NCBI GenBank assembly: GCA_963920705.1 | Contig: OY987234.1 | Location: 21,409,794-21,473,793 of the forward strand | Direction of reading: 5' to 3' | Source of the DNA: Odiellus spinosus | Lineage: Eukaryota; Arthropoda; Arachnida; Opiliones; Phalangiidae | DNA: 64,000 nucleotides | Shown: positions 50,442-60,937 of the stretch, piece by piece | Position numbering within the stretch: position 1 is the stretch's first letter | Layout: every line of letters starts with the position of its first letter | Notes under the pieces: generated by a model | What the model saw: the letters and a program-made list of their open reading frames with translations, nothing else | Database searches by the model: none | What the model was told of the DNA's origin: nothing | Made by a program: the position numbers and the translations under genes

Positions 50442-50804
50442 TTTAAGTTAATAAAGTAGTTACTTCTTACCTATCAATAAGGAGCGCCTCACTAGCTAGG
50501 TGATTAACCGGTTTCTTGCCTCGCTTGCTTGGACTCGTTTACACCCACACAAGATTACGAATTAGAACACTTGCATATTATCCGAAACAGGTTTAAGCAA
50601 CTCATTGAAAATATAATAACGTAGTTTCATTCTTTGTATTCAATTCGAAATCAATAAAAGAATAAAATAACACGATTCAAGTATCGAGATGACAAAACTG
50701 TTTTGTTTTTTTTGTTTTTTTTTACAAGCAGACAGCTCCGGGCCAGGGGGCAATCGGAAGCGGAAGTAAGATAGAAGGTGCTGCTATCTACAGTTTTTTT
50801 CATC

Positions 50805-51250
50805 TAACCCTAACGGGCGCGAAACCGGGGATCGGCATCGGTCCATAATGTAATATTGCTATACGCCGGTTTTTAAAACGGATAAAACAATTAAAGTTTT
50901 CGTGTTTTTAAGTGTTTCAAGTTAATTTTAAACGTAATTAAGTGTAATTTAACGTGCAAATTGTTTTGATAATTTGGGAGAGTTTACTCATTTACTAAAT
51001 TCTAATCATGTGAAGTTTAGACTGGAATACCCTCTTCTTCAAATGGTCAAGTTAACTTCTTTAGGCCTGTCGTTTATTCACGGATTTTTTTGGTGAGTTT
51101 TTAACTATTTTAATATCCCTTAAATTACAATCCATGTTTGTATAATTTTGGAGGATGATTTACGTAGAATTAATTAAGGGTCCGTAAAAATAAAGATAAA
51201 TGTACCACTAGGTGTAAACCTAATATAATTAGGGATCATCTACATTCATG
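50805..51250 (+). repeat. Duplicated promoter/first-exon-like segment, copy 1
   Basis: Aligns over its length with 53500-54045. Starts near AACGGGCGCGAAACCGG (E2F-like TTTCGCGCC on the other strand), continues through GTTTCAAGTTAATTTTAAAC and a 50-nt ORF (51043-51092) ending at GTGAGT, then GTATAATTTTGGAGGATGAT. Lies 0.4-0.8 kb upstream of wolframin, on the opposite side of its start. Confidence 0.6.
51043..51092 (+). CDS. Candidate first coding exon, copy 1 (uncertain)
   Basis: ATG plus 16 codons and two bases (MVKLTSLGLSFIHGFF) ending in a strong donor TTTG|GTGAGTTT, phase 2. The mildly hydrophobic peptide could start a signal peptide. The paralogous segment at 53774-53823 keeps the ATG, length and donor, with three synonymous and two non-synonymous changes. 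No following exon identified. Confidence 0.25.
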
Positions 51251-51644
51251 GATCATATATGAATACTGTCGGAAAAAAAGGTCAATATACTGAGTGTTTA
51301 GAAATTCATAATTTGTATAAACCATCCACCTAAGGGAGTTGGTTGAAGTAATTGATATACAAGCCTGTATACGAACCCTGGGATTCGGAAATTTTCCCTA
51401 AAGGTCAGGGAAAAGTCTGGGAATTAGAAAATGAGCCCAAATGATCAGGGAAATTAAATATTTTGGTACATGACAAGGATCTGTTTATGATTAGTTGACC
51501 AAATAATTTTAACATAATTATCATAATTATTATCGACTGATAATATTTGCCGCTCGTAAAAATAAATGCCCGAAAAAGATTAAAATTGACCAGGAAAATA
51601 TTTTAGAAATGGTCAGGAAAAACCTGGAAAAGTCAGAGAAATTA

Positions 51645-52990
51645 ACTTTTCTGGATGGATTTCGGTTCATTTCGGGGTCCTATTTCCATTAAAGCGAGTT
51701 GAGACCAATCCGTTAATTAGTTTTCGCAAAATAGATTATTTAAAATTAAATTTTGCCATGCTAAAAGTCCATAGGGCGCCTTTAAGGTATTATTTGGAGT
51801 ATTTGGTTGATTTTAACCGGGTTTTTTCTCGGTAAAAGACATTTAAACGATGTAATTATAATTTACCTAACTAATTACGAGGAAAAAACCAGGTCAGAAT
51901 CTATAAAATTCTACAAATAATAAATTATATGAGCCCTATGCGGATTAACATGGCTAATCTGGATTTTAAAAATTTTATTTTGACAAAACTGATTAACGGA
52001 TTGGTCTCAACTCGCTTTAATGGAAATAGGACCCCAAAAGGAACCGAAATCCACCAAAAAAAGTTCCAGATTCGAAACTTTATTTTTGACGTTTTCAAAC
52101 TCCACGAAATCTCCAAATCTTCATTTTCCCTTTTTTCCATTTTTTGGTTTTTTCGAAAATGAGCAAAAATAAAGTTTCGAATCTGGAACTTTTTTTGATG
52201 GATTTCGGTTCATTTCGGGGTCCTATTTCCATTAAAGCGAGTTGAGACCAATCCGGTAATTAGTTTTTGCAAAATTAATTATTTAAAATTAAATTTTGCC
52301 ATGCTAAAAGTCCATAGGGCGCCTTTAAGGTATTATTTGGAGTATTTGGTTGATTTTAACCGGGTTTTTTCTCGTTAAAAGACATTTAAACGATGTAATT
52401 ATAATTTACCTAACTAATTACGAGGAAAAAACCAGGTCAGAATCTATAAAATTCTACAAATAATAAATTATATTAGCCCTATGGGGATTAACATGGCTAA
52501 TCTGGATTTTAAAAATTTTATTTTGACAAAACTGATTAACGGATTGGTCTCAACTCGCTTTAATGGAAATAGGACCCCGAAATGAACCGAAATCCATCAA
52601 AAAAAGTTCCAGATTCGAAACTTTATTTTTGACGTTTTCAAACTCCTCGAAATCTCCAAATCTTCATTTTCCCTTTTTTCCATTTTTTGGTTTTTTCGAA
52701 AATGAGCAAAAATAAAGTTTCGAATCTGGAACTTTTTTTGATGGATTTCGGTTCATTTCGGAGTCTTATTTCCATTAAAGCGAGTTGAGACCAATCCGTT
52801 AATCAGTTTTCTCAAAATAAATTATTTAAAATTAAATTTTGCCATGCTAAAAGTCCATAGGGCGCCTTTAAGGTATTATTTGGAGTATTTGGTTGATTTT
52901 AACCGGGTTTTTTCTCGTTAAAAGACATTTAAACTATATAATTATAATTTAAGTAAATAATTACGAGTAAAAACCAGGTCAGAATCAATA
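51645..52990. repeat. 543-bp tandem repeat (about 2.4 units) with internal hairpins
   Basis: TTTCGGTTCATTTCGG recurs at 51661, 52204 and 52747, an exact 543-bp spacing. Each full unit holds two nested palindromes. Arms near 51658-51725 pair with about 51984-52055 (TTGGTCTCAACTCGCTTTAA is the inverse of TTAAAGCGAGTTGAGACCAA). Arms at about 52063-52090 pair with 52164-52189 (TTCCAGATTCGAAAC / GTTTCGAATCTGGAA). The third unit is cut at about 52990. No conserved ORF. Confidence 0.85.
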
Positions 52991-53143
52991 ATATTATCCA
53001 AATAATATATTATCAGCACCATGTAGTAGTTTATTCCAGAGAAAATAAATTTTCCATAAATTGAGAAATTTAATAATTTCATTATATCTTGAATTTTAAA
53101 AGACATAATATCCACGGAATTTTGACGAAACGGATACTTCGTG

Positions 53144-53435
53144 CAAGAAGGATCAGATAAGGAGAGGAAAAGTGGGAACGGCGCGGCTCCTACTGCGTCG
53201 GCCTAAACTCCCACTCTGGGAGAACGGGGGACAGACGGGGGTAGAGATGCTTCGTGGTAAATTGTTGTCACGTGGGTAAAACGAATCCTTTATGAGACGC
53301 GCTAGCTAGCGACCACGTGACAACAGTTTACCTCGAGAATTTCCTATCCCCCCTTTCTACCCGAGTGGGAGGTTGGCTCTTCTCTCTCTAACTCAACACA
53401 GCACCACTTTTCCTCTCCTTATCTGATCCTTCTTG
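53144..53435 (+). mobile_element. 292-bp foldback MITE, copy 2
   Basis: Ends CAAGAAGGATCAG ... CTGATCCTTCTTG; 7-bp flanks CTTCGTG (53137-53143) and CTTTGTG (53436-53442), one mismatch. Same length and orientation as 14617-14908 with few changes. Confidence 0.88.
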
Positions 53436-53773
53436 CTTTGTGAAAATATCACAATATCAGCCCCCTCTCGCCATCTAGCAACATGCCAAATTGAATTTAG
53501 CTTAAGCGTAACGGGCGCCAAACCGCGGCTCGGGCCGCTCGGCCGGTGATGCTGATTGGTATTTGCCGGCTTTTAAACGGATAAACAATCAAAGGTTTCG
53601 TGGTTTTAAGTATTTCAAGTTAATTTTAAACATTTTTAAGTTTTATTTAACGTGCAATCGGTTCATAAATCACTTATTTTAACTCGAAACGAAAGAAATA
53701 TTATAGCGTGTGGGCTAGATTTGGTGGCGAGTTTACTCGTTTAATAATCATGTGACTGGAATACCTTCTTCAA

Positions 53774-53823
53774 ATGGTCAAGTTAACGTCTTTAGGCCTG
53801 TCATTTATACACGGATATGTTTG
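53774..53823 (+). CDS. Candidate first coding exon, copy 2 (uncertain)
   Basis: ATG plus 16 codons and two bases (MVKLTSLGLSFIHGYV), donor TTTG|GTGAGTTT in the same phase as copy 1. No downstream exon found in the window, so it may be a relic of a TE or an alternative start of a gene to the right. Confidence 0.25.
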
Positions 53824-53893
53824 GTGAGTTTTTAATTCTTTTAATAGTCCATAAATTCCAGTCCATGTTTGTATAATTTTGGAGGATGATTTA

Positions 53894-53934
53894 CCAGAAG
53901 CGGATGGAAACTATAAGTTTCCATGGGCTTCTGG
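53894..53934. mobile_element. 41-bp palindromic mini-element
   Basis: CCAGAAGCGGATGGAAAC joined almost directly to its inverse (GTTTCCAT...CTTCTGG, one change) through a few bases. Flanked by the 5-bp repeat ATTTA (53889-53893, 53935-53939). Copy 1 of the host segment has a single ATTTA at 51158-51162, the empty site. The ends match those of 16133-16470. Confidence 0.8.
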
Positions 53935-54045
53935 ATTTACGTAGAATTAATAGAAAGAACATTGGGGGTCCCTAAAGATAAGTTTACCACAATGTGTAAA
54001 CCTAATATAATTAAGGATGATCTTCATTCATTTAGGAGCTAGGGT

Positions 54046-55252
54046 TAAGATTCGGAAATAGCTCATTTTCATAAAAATCCTAAATATATTCTCTAAAAAC
54101 CTTATTTGGTTATTTTCGATTTTGTTATGGAGCACCAGGCGCCATCTATCAACGACGGTTGCGGCGCGCGCCAAAAATTAAGCCTTTGTTGAATAGATTT
54201 CAAAAACGAATTAAGCCTAACTGTTCAAACTCCGTTCTTCTCATCCAAAAATGTTTATAATTTCGCGATTCAAGTCTTTTTTAAATGTTTATTACGAATA
54301 TAACCCTTAAAATTAATCGAGAAACTGGAAATTATTAGCCGTGGATTGTTCCATCGTTTTTGTTAGTTTTAAAATTCCAATGTCGGTTTTCTTTATCGAA
54401 GATTTTGATGGATTTAAGGATTCGCGTAAAGGTAAATCAATTCATATTCTTTAATTAAGATCATTTTTTATTTAGAATGTAACAGGGCTATATTTAACCG
54501 ATTTTTATGACTAATATCGTGGATAATTGGCGATTTAGATTTTCGCCCTTTAAAATCCATAAATAAGAAATCTTTCTCGAAATAAAACGTGTTAGAATGA
54601 AGACGGGAGATGGAAATTACGACCTTCGACCTTATTTTAAAAGCACCATCAACAATGCACCCACTTGCGGGATAGCTGTTTTTATTTTAGGCGGAAAATG
54701 ACGCCGAGTTTTCGCGTTTGACCCTCGAATGACCTTTTTGTTGGGCAGGTACACGCGGCCCAAAACAAATTAACTCGCCCCTATATGGGAATAGCTGTTA
54801 GTGTAAAACGCGGCGGCTGGTTTTATTTCAAGCTTGTCATTATATACGCCGATATTCGAAGATGAGCCACATTTTGTTTTTGGGCGTTTGCCCTCGCTTA
54901 TTAGACGTGCTCTTTGGATTTCCAGTCGAGTTCGCATTGAAATTAATTATATTTCAAAAGATAGTTTATTTTTCACTAAAAGCAATTTGCAAAATGACCT
55001 ATCCCCCAATGAGGTTAATAGGGTGTATTAAAGAGACTATCCGCGTTTTGTAAAACGCCTTTATAGTAGTCTTTTTTTCTCGCTTAGCAGAGCAGACGAC
55101 ATTAGCCATAAAAAATTGTACAGTCAAAGCTAGGCTGTGTACGTAAGTGAAGATGATTTTCCAGGGGCAAATTCTAGATAGGGTCTTAAAAATCAACTTT
55201 CGCTATATGGTTCGTATTCTGTTCTGGAATTGAATGCAAGCTAACCATTCTA
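54046..55252. other. Intergenic, no gene recognised
   Basis: Mixed AT-rich sequence; GC-richer words near 54130-54170 (CAGGCGCCATCTATC, GGCGCGCGCC). Overlapping ORFs at 54834-55053 lack protein-like features. Confidence 0.3.
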
Positions 55253-55619
55253 CCTATATTTTCCCATAATTTGGACTATTTTCCTATAATTTGGACTATT
55301 TTCCTATAATTTGGACTATTTTCCTATGATTTGGACTATTTTTCTATGATTTGGACTATTTTCCTATAATTTGGACTATTTTCCTATGATTTGGACTATT
55401 TTCCTATGATTTGGACTATTTTCCTATAATTTGGACTATTTTCCTATAATTTGGACTATTTTCCTATAATTTGGACTATTTTCCTATAATTTGGACTATT
55501 TTTCCATAATTTGGACTATATTCCTATAATTTGGACTATTTTCCTATAATTTGGACTATTTTCCTATAATTTGGACTATTTTCCTATAATTTGGACTATT
55601 TTCCTATAATTTCGAATAT
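55253..55619. repeat. Minisatellite, 20-bp unit
   Basis: About 18 tandem copies of TTCCTATAATTTGGACTATT with few substitutions (TATGAT for TATAAT, CCATAAT). Nearly homogeneous, so recently expanded or homogenised. Confidence 0.95.
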
Positions 55620-57934
55620 TTCCATTTAAACGAAAGCAGTCCTATTACGAGTCCTGTATACAACCATAAAACATAGTTACTTAACTATTTGTCTAAGCTT
55701 TAGCGACAATACTAGGTTGAAACAGTCCCCGAAATACCTAGATAAAATTCAAGGCTTGTTTCTCTAAAAATTCACATACATTTTGATACCCCGTAAATTC
55801 TTCCAAATCGTTGGAGGGGAAAAATTTCCAAATATTTTTACTTTTTAACTTTTATTTCCACATACGCTCGCATCCCTGATGGGAGGCTAACTGGCATTAT
55901 CGTATTTCATTTTTTTTTTTTTTTTTCGACAATGATGTAAATTGATGTTGGCTGTTTTCCTCCTGAAATTCTCCACAGTTTTGGTTGATAACACCGTGAT
56001 CAAGCGCTATAGAGCCGAAAATTTTGAGTTTTTACAGTCAGAATCGGGTGAATATTCACCACGAATAAGCCTGCCCATTTAGCTTCGCTTTATTTTGAGG
56101 AAGTTTGTATGCGTTGATATTTCAATATGATTTTGAATTTAAAGCCTCATTCACACTTTTATAAAAATTTTAAACAATATTAGTGGCTAAAAATAAGAGA
56201 TTTCATTGCGTAATAAAACATAATGGAATATCTCTTAATTTTGTATAATTTTAAAGAGATTCCCATCCTCGTTTCGATTTTGCTTACAACCCGAGTGGTT
56301 GATCACTCCACGTAGTTGGTGTAGCTTAAACTGTACTAATTGATTACGTAACTGACTACGTATTTCGCTGTAGTTACGTAATCGTGTTGTAATTTTATGA
56401 AAGTGATTAATCCATCTGCCCAATGACAAGGCGTCCCTACCTCGGCTTAATAAAATAATAATTCCGTACTTGCGCATCTTATTAAACCGAGTCTGCTTGT
56501 GATTGGCCGGAAGGATATAATCTAATATTGTAGTGTAAGGTATGGCTGCAGTGACGTCAAAGAAACCAGTGAAAAAAGGCGTTTTTTTATATTTATATAT
56601 TCTTGTCAAAACCTGATTATACTTTCTAATATTTTGCACAATTACGAGGCACTTCCTGGAAAGAAGTCTTATTTTTAGTAGTATAGAATAGATTAAAAAA
56701 AAAGCAAAATACCCTCTGAAGTGACGTAACGATTCAGTTCAATTCAGTTCCATTTTTAATTTAAACTTTAGTTTATTACAATCAAATGTTAATCAAATAC
56801 ATGAAAGTTGTATTTTATATTATGACTATTTTCCCAACCTAACCATTCCAATTTGTTAGGTAAATTCCCCTTGATCAAGTGTATAATGCGAACGAAGCTT
56901 ATACAACACAAATCCCCTTTTTCCCCAAAACACCAGCGCGCACCAATAGACCACTTGCCAATCAGGATTGCTCTTTTAAGAGCATTCGTGTCCCCCTCTC
57001 TCGAATTGGGTTTTAGAAGAACTTTTAGAAAGCCAAGGACGATATTTACTACGCCTCTTTTCCCTTAAACACTATTTTTCCATTTTTTTTTTTCGCCGTT
57101 CGAATAGTTCTCGACCGGAGCTTTTACTCGCGCCCCCCCTTACTTAATATCTCCGTCTCTTTTTTCTGCGCCAAGAAAATGTTTGAAGCTTAAAAGTGGT
57201 GAAAATCTGGTACCAATCGGTCAACTTTTTCCACGAGTTTTTCGATCAGTAGCTAAACTAATCGCGGTCGATTTATAATATCATTTAAATTAACCGGAAA
57301 ATATTTTATAGTATTCGTTGTAACCATATGGTGACGCGTTATCGATAATTTTAATTATTCTTGCAACGAATTAAACTTAATTAAGATGTTTTTTAACCGT
57401 TAATTGATAACAAAGTATTAAATATTTAATTTAAATCGGTTTTAAAAGATTTCGAACTAGTTTAAACTTAATTCGTGTTTCGAAAGAAGGTCAGGTTTTT
57501 GAACTTTTACGGTATTTATAACCAAAATTCTAAAATTTGGCGTCCATAATCTAAGTTTTAGATTCCTCGAAACTGATAAAACTAACGGAATATTTGATAG
57601 GTATTTAGAATCTATCGTGTTTCGCGCGTGAAAATAGGCGCCTTTTTTTATTAGTTCCCCCTTATTCAGTTGGCGCGATCTGCCACGAAAATCACTATAG
57701 TAAAAGTCACGAAGTCGTAATTTCAACGTAATTTATTGTTTTTAAAAATCACCCCGTGTCTGAGGCAAGTTTCGTTATAGCGAAAAAACAGTGTCTAGTG
57801 GAAGAAATTTACCGCCAAATTTGTTTGTTTACGAATCTTTGGCTACTTTTGTGTCATGAGATTCGGGTGTTCGCTTCTTCGCGTCCGACTGTGAATCGAG
57901 TTTTCCAACGTTATTGTTGTCATTCGCGAAAAAC
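55620..57934. other. Intergenic and 5' region of the NtA-domain gene
   Basis: No gene seen up to about 57.7 kb. An open frame at 56235-56639 (-) begins with GTG and contains repeated TTACGTAACTACG-type words, so it looks repeat-derived. CGCGCCCCCCC at about 57130 and the stretch before 57935 are the likely promoter/5' UTR of the NtA gene. Confidence 0.3.
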
Positions 57935-59280
57935 ATGGCACCCTTCTTTGGAAAGATCGCGTTCGTTTCGGTTTTGGTACTGTATTGCGCGCTTTTCGGG
58001 GTCAACGGACGTTATAGAAGGTCAAACGGTATGCCTTGTAAAAAGGATGACCTTTTAAACTCGGCCGAAGCCTTCGAAAAGGAGGAGGAAACGGCCAACA
58101 TGGTTTTTACTGGTACTGTCGAAAGGGTTTATAGACCAGCTCCAGTTTATACAAGGTGAATTAATAATTAGATTCAATGTTTTTATTATAATAATCTATA
58201 ATGCTTTTAGTTTTATATTATATTAGGTAATTAGATTTCATGCTTTATGATATTAGTCATAATATTTTGGGCAAGAAAATGGTTCATTCCACTTAATTTA
58301 GTTTGAAAGATTAATTTGCATACCACAATTTAGTTTTTATTTCTTACGCGTAAACATTTCAATATAGAGTATTTCCCTGATTTATATTTTGGTTTTGCCA
58401 TCTTCTAATAATATTAGAAAATATTAAAAAAATATTAATATCCCCTTAAGTCTATGGATTTTATTGTCTGTGGTGCAAAATACTAATTTTTAATTTTGAA
58501 AATTTTAAATCATTCAATATACTCTTTAGGGTTAATGGTAAATATCATGATTAGGTGTTCATAAATTTTTGTTATAACGCAAAATAATTGTTTAATTAAT
58601 GTCCACCGATTTGAATAGTAAAGATAAAAAAAATTTTCACGCTTTCGGACAAGCCCAAAAACCCAAAAACAAAATATAGAATTTGATTCTAATATTTGAA
58701 TTTATTTCTCCCGCGCAAATGTCTCATAATTACGAGCATTCATTAATTAAAAAATATATTTAATCGTTAATTAATGATCATTTTAGGAACTTGTTAAAAA
58801 TGTCTCGCAAGTGCTTATCGAGTCGTTCTATGAGGGCCAGTTTTACTTTTAAATTGTCTCAAATTTTTAAACAAGTTTGTATTATATAATATATATTTTT
58901 TTTTGTTTTGTTCTTCAAGGTCTGGACGTAAGAACGACGTGACGAGTAGGGGAACTCGAAGCTGGCATTCTGATAGAATTTACCGAGGAGCCGTCAGGGT
59001 CAAAAGAGTGTTGAAAGGTGACCGAAATTTGGCCGAAAATACGGTCATCGTGGAAGGATTCGGCGACCCGGCCCTCTGCGCCAGCGACGTCCGCGAAAAG
59101 GACACGCGCATCTTTATGGTCAAGCAAGGAGGTAACGGGAGATTACGACTCAGTTCCAGTTTGCTTCGATTGAGTTTGACGACGTTGGACAGGACCATAG
59201 CGGCCGTTAAAGGTAAAAGCCACGTTCAGTTACGCCTAACGCGAAGCGACACTAAGGAAGCGCGCAAATTACTGAGCTGA
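57935..59280 (+). CDS. Secreted agrin-type NtA-domain protein (or first exons of agrin)
   Basis: Exons 57935-58155 and 58920-59280 (764-bp intron, phase 2); 582 nt, 193 aa. Signal peptide at about 1-25 (IAFVSVLVLYCALFG). The rest follows the N-terminal agrin (NtA) domain that binds laminin: MPCKKDD, EEETANMVFTGTVERV, GAVRVKRVLKGDRN, VIVEGFGDPALCASDV, DTRIFMVKQ, SSLLRLSLTTLDRTI. The two Cys in CKK and ALCA match the conserved NtA disulfide. The reading frame stops 23 codons after the domain (basic tail LRLTRSDTKEARKLLS), giving a small secreted protein. A donor (AAAG|GTAAAA at about 59211) would instead allow splicing to agrin follistatin exons outside the window. AATAAA words downstream (about 59815) fit a terminal exon. 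Confidence 0.75.
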
Positions 59281-59348
59281 CCAAGATGAGATTGGTCTCT
59301 AGGCTTATCAATTTTGATGAAAGGGTTATCCTGTGATTTTTTGTTGAT

Positions 59349-59634
59349 GCTTAATTTGTCGCGACTGTAAATTGGGATTTTGGGTGCTGTAAATATTTTA
59401 GGAACCATTTTTTACACAATTTCTATTATTTTTGTAAAGGGGTACCAACACTACATCTTTTGGGAAGGTTTATAAAAGATGTGATTTCGGATGTATAGCT
59501 TAATTTGTCGCGACTGTAAATTGGGATTTTGGGTGGTGTAAATCTTTTAGAAATCATTTTTTCAACAATTTCTATCATTTTTGTAAAGGGGTACCAACAC
59601 TACATCTTTTGGGAGATTTATAAAAGATGTGATT
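59349..59634. repeat. 149-bp direct duplication in the 3' flank of the NtA gene
   Basis: GCTTAATTTGTCGCGACTG starts at 59349 and again at 59498. The copies run to AAAAGATGTGATTT with few changes (TGCTGTAAATA / TGGTGTAAATC). Lies in the presumed 3' UTR. Confidence 0.85.
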
Positions 59635-60645
59635 TTTTATAATTCTTATTTGGATTTGGATTTTCTGTAATTTATATTATTTGTAAAGGAGTAGTCTAAT
59701 GGCTCTTAATGGGCTTCTTGCTTTTATTAGTTACTTTCGCCACTGTCTGTCGCTAGCAGGCTCTTGTTGTTAAAACTTAAAAAGTCCTAAGAGATTAAAC
59801 CTATATACCAGAAGAAAATAAAAATTAGAATTATCCATAGTATCTCCTTCAGATAAAATAGTTATATAATACAGTATCGCTCAATTTAAACCCGAACCCC
59901 AATTATTTTCAAAACAACGATAATTTTTCCCTCTCGCACGCAAACCGTTTATAACGTTTAAAACAATTTATCAAATAATAGCGTATATTTAAGAAACGTT
60001 TAACGTAGATCTAGTTAAAAAATAAAATAACCGTGTTGATTTCCTCCCCGCTAAATAAATTGCTATCTCTCTTCGCGTCAAAAATATTTCAACGAGGCCA
60101 CGCGGCTCCCTTAATTATAAACACTCGAAATCGTGTTTCGACAATCTCAAGAAATTCTTCTCCCCTCTTTAGATGTCTTCTTAAAAGACAATAGAATTTA
60201 AACGCGGGAAGAAATAATAAAATGAACTAAATATAATCGATTTTTCCTTCATATCCGCCTTTCTACGCGTTGCTTTTAAATTAACGAACGAATTGTATAC
60301 GGTTTTTCAGTCTTTCGAGTTTGACCCTCCCATTTAAGCCCCTAAATACCCATCTCTTAACCTTACAATTAAATCGTTTTACTATAAATCTGTTTACCCC
60401 GCGCTTTCCCCTCCTTTTGCCAGTTTAGCTAGAGCAGTAACTGCTTGAAAATGGACCCTTATTACCCCTCTTCTCCTCTCTACACCCAACCGTCGTCATC
60501 TTTTAAAAGAACATTAACGGGACTCACTTTTATCGATTCGGTAAATCGCTTTCCTCTTGCCTCCACATCTCGCTCGTTTTCAATGCTTCTTAACTAGTAT
60601 TAAGACTTAGGCCCGTAACACATCCGTATCCATATTTAATCTAAT
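59635..60645. other. Intergenic, no gene recognised
   Basis: AT-rich; pyrimidine-rich patch at 60400-60590. Nothing recognisable. Confidence 0.3.
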
Positions 60646-60937
60646 CAAGAAGGATCAGATAAGGAGAGGAAAAGTGGGGCTGCGTTGAGTTAGAGAGAGA
60701 AGAGCCAACCTCCCACTCGGGTGGAAAGGGGGGATAGGAAATTCTCGAGGTAAACTGTTGTCACGTGGTCGCTAGCTAGCGCGTCTCGTAAAGGATTCGT
60801 TTTACCCACCTGACAACAATTTACCACGAAGCATCTCTACCCCCGTCTGTCCCCCGTTCTCCCAGAGTGGGAGTTTAGGCCGACGCAGTAGGAGCCGCGC
60901 CGTTCCCACTTTTCCTCTCCTTATCTGATCCTTCTTG
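60646..60937 (-). mobile_element. 292-bp foldback MITE, copy 3 (inverted)
   Basis: Ends CAAGAAGGATCAG ... CTGATCCTTCTTG with a perfect 7-bp duplication ATCTAAT (60639-60645, 60938-60944). Internal sequence is the reverse complement of copies 1 and 2, except for small changes (CACCTGACAAC for CACGTGACAAC). Confidence 0.9.

Larger units (their letters stand above)
53500..54045 (+). repeat. Duplicated promoter/first-exon-like segment, copy 2
   Basis: Homologous to 50805-51250, starting AACGGGCGCCAAACCGCGG and ending near CCTAATATAATTAAGGATGAT. Carries an extra 41-bp palindrome at 53894-53934 that copy 1 lacks. Confidence 0.6.

Noticed and set aside
51929-52162. 77-codon ORF within the 543-bp repeat
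   Set aside because: The ATG is lost in the second unit and the ORF spans hairpin arms; no coding constraint.
56235-56639. 134-codon open frame on the minus strand
   Set aside because: Starts with GTG, has no recognised domain, and its end contains repeated TTACGTAACTACG-like words, so it is more likely repeat-derived than a gene.
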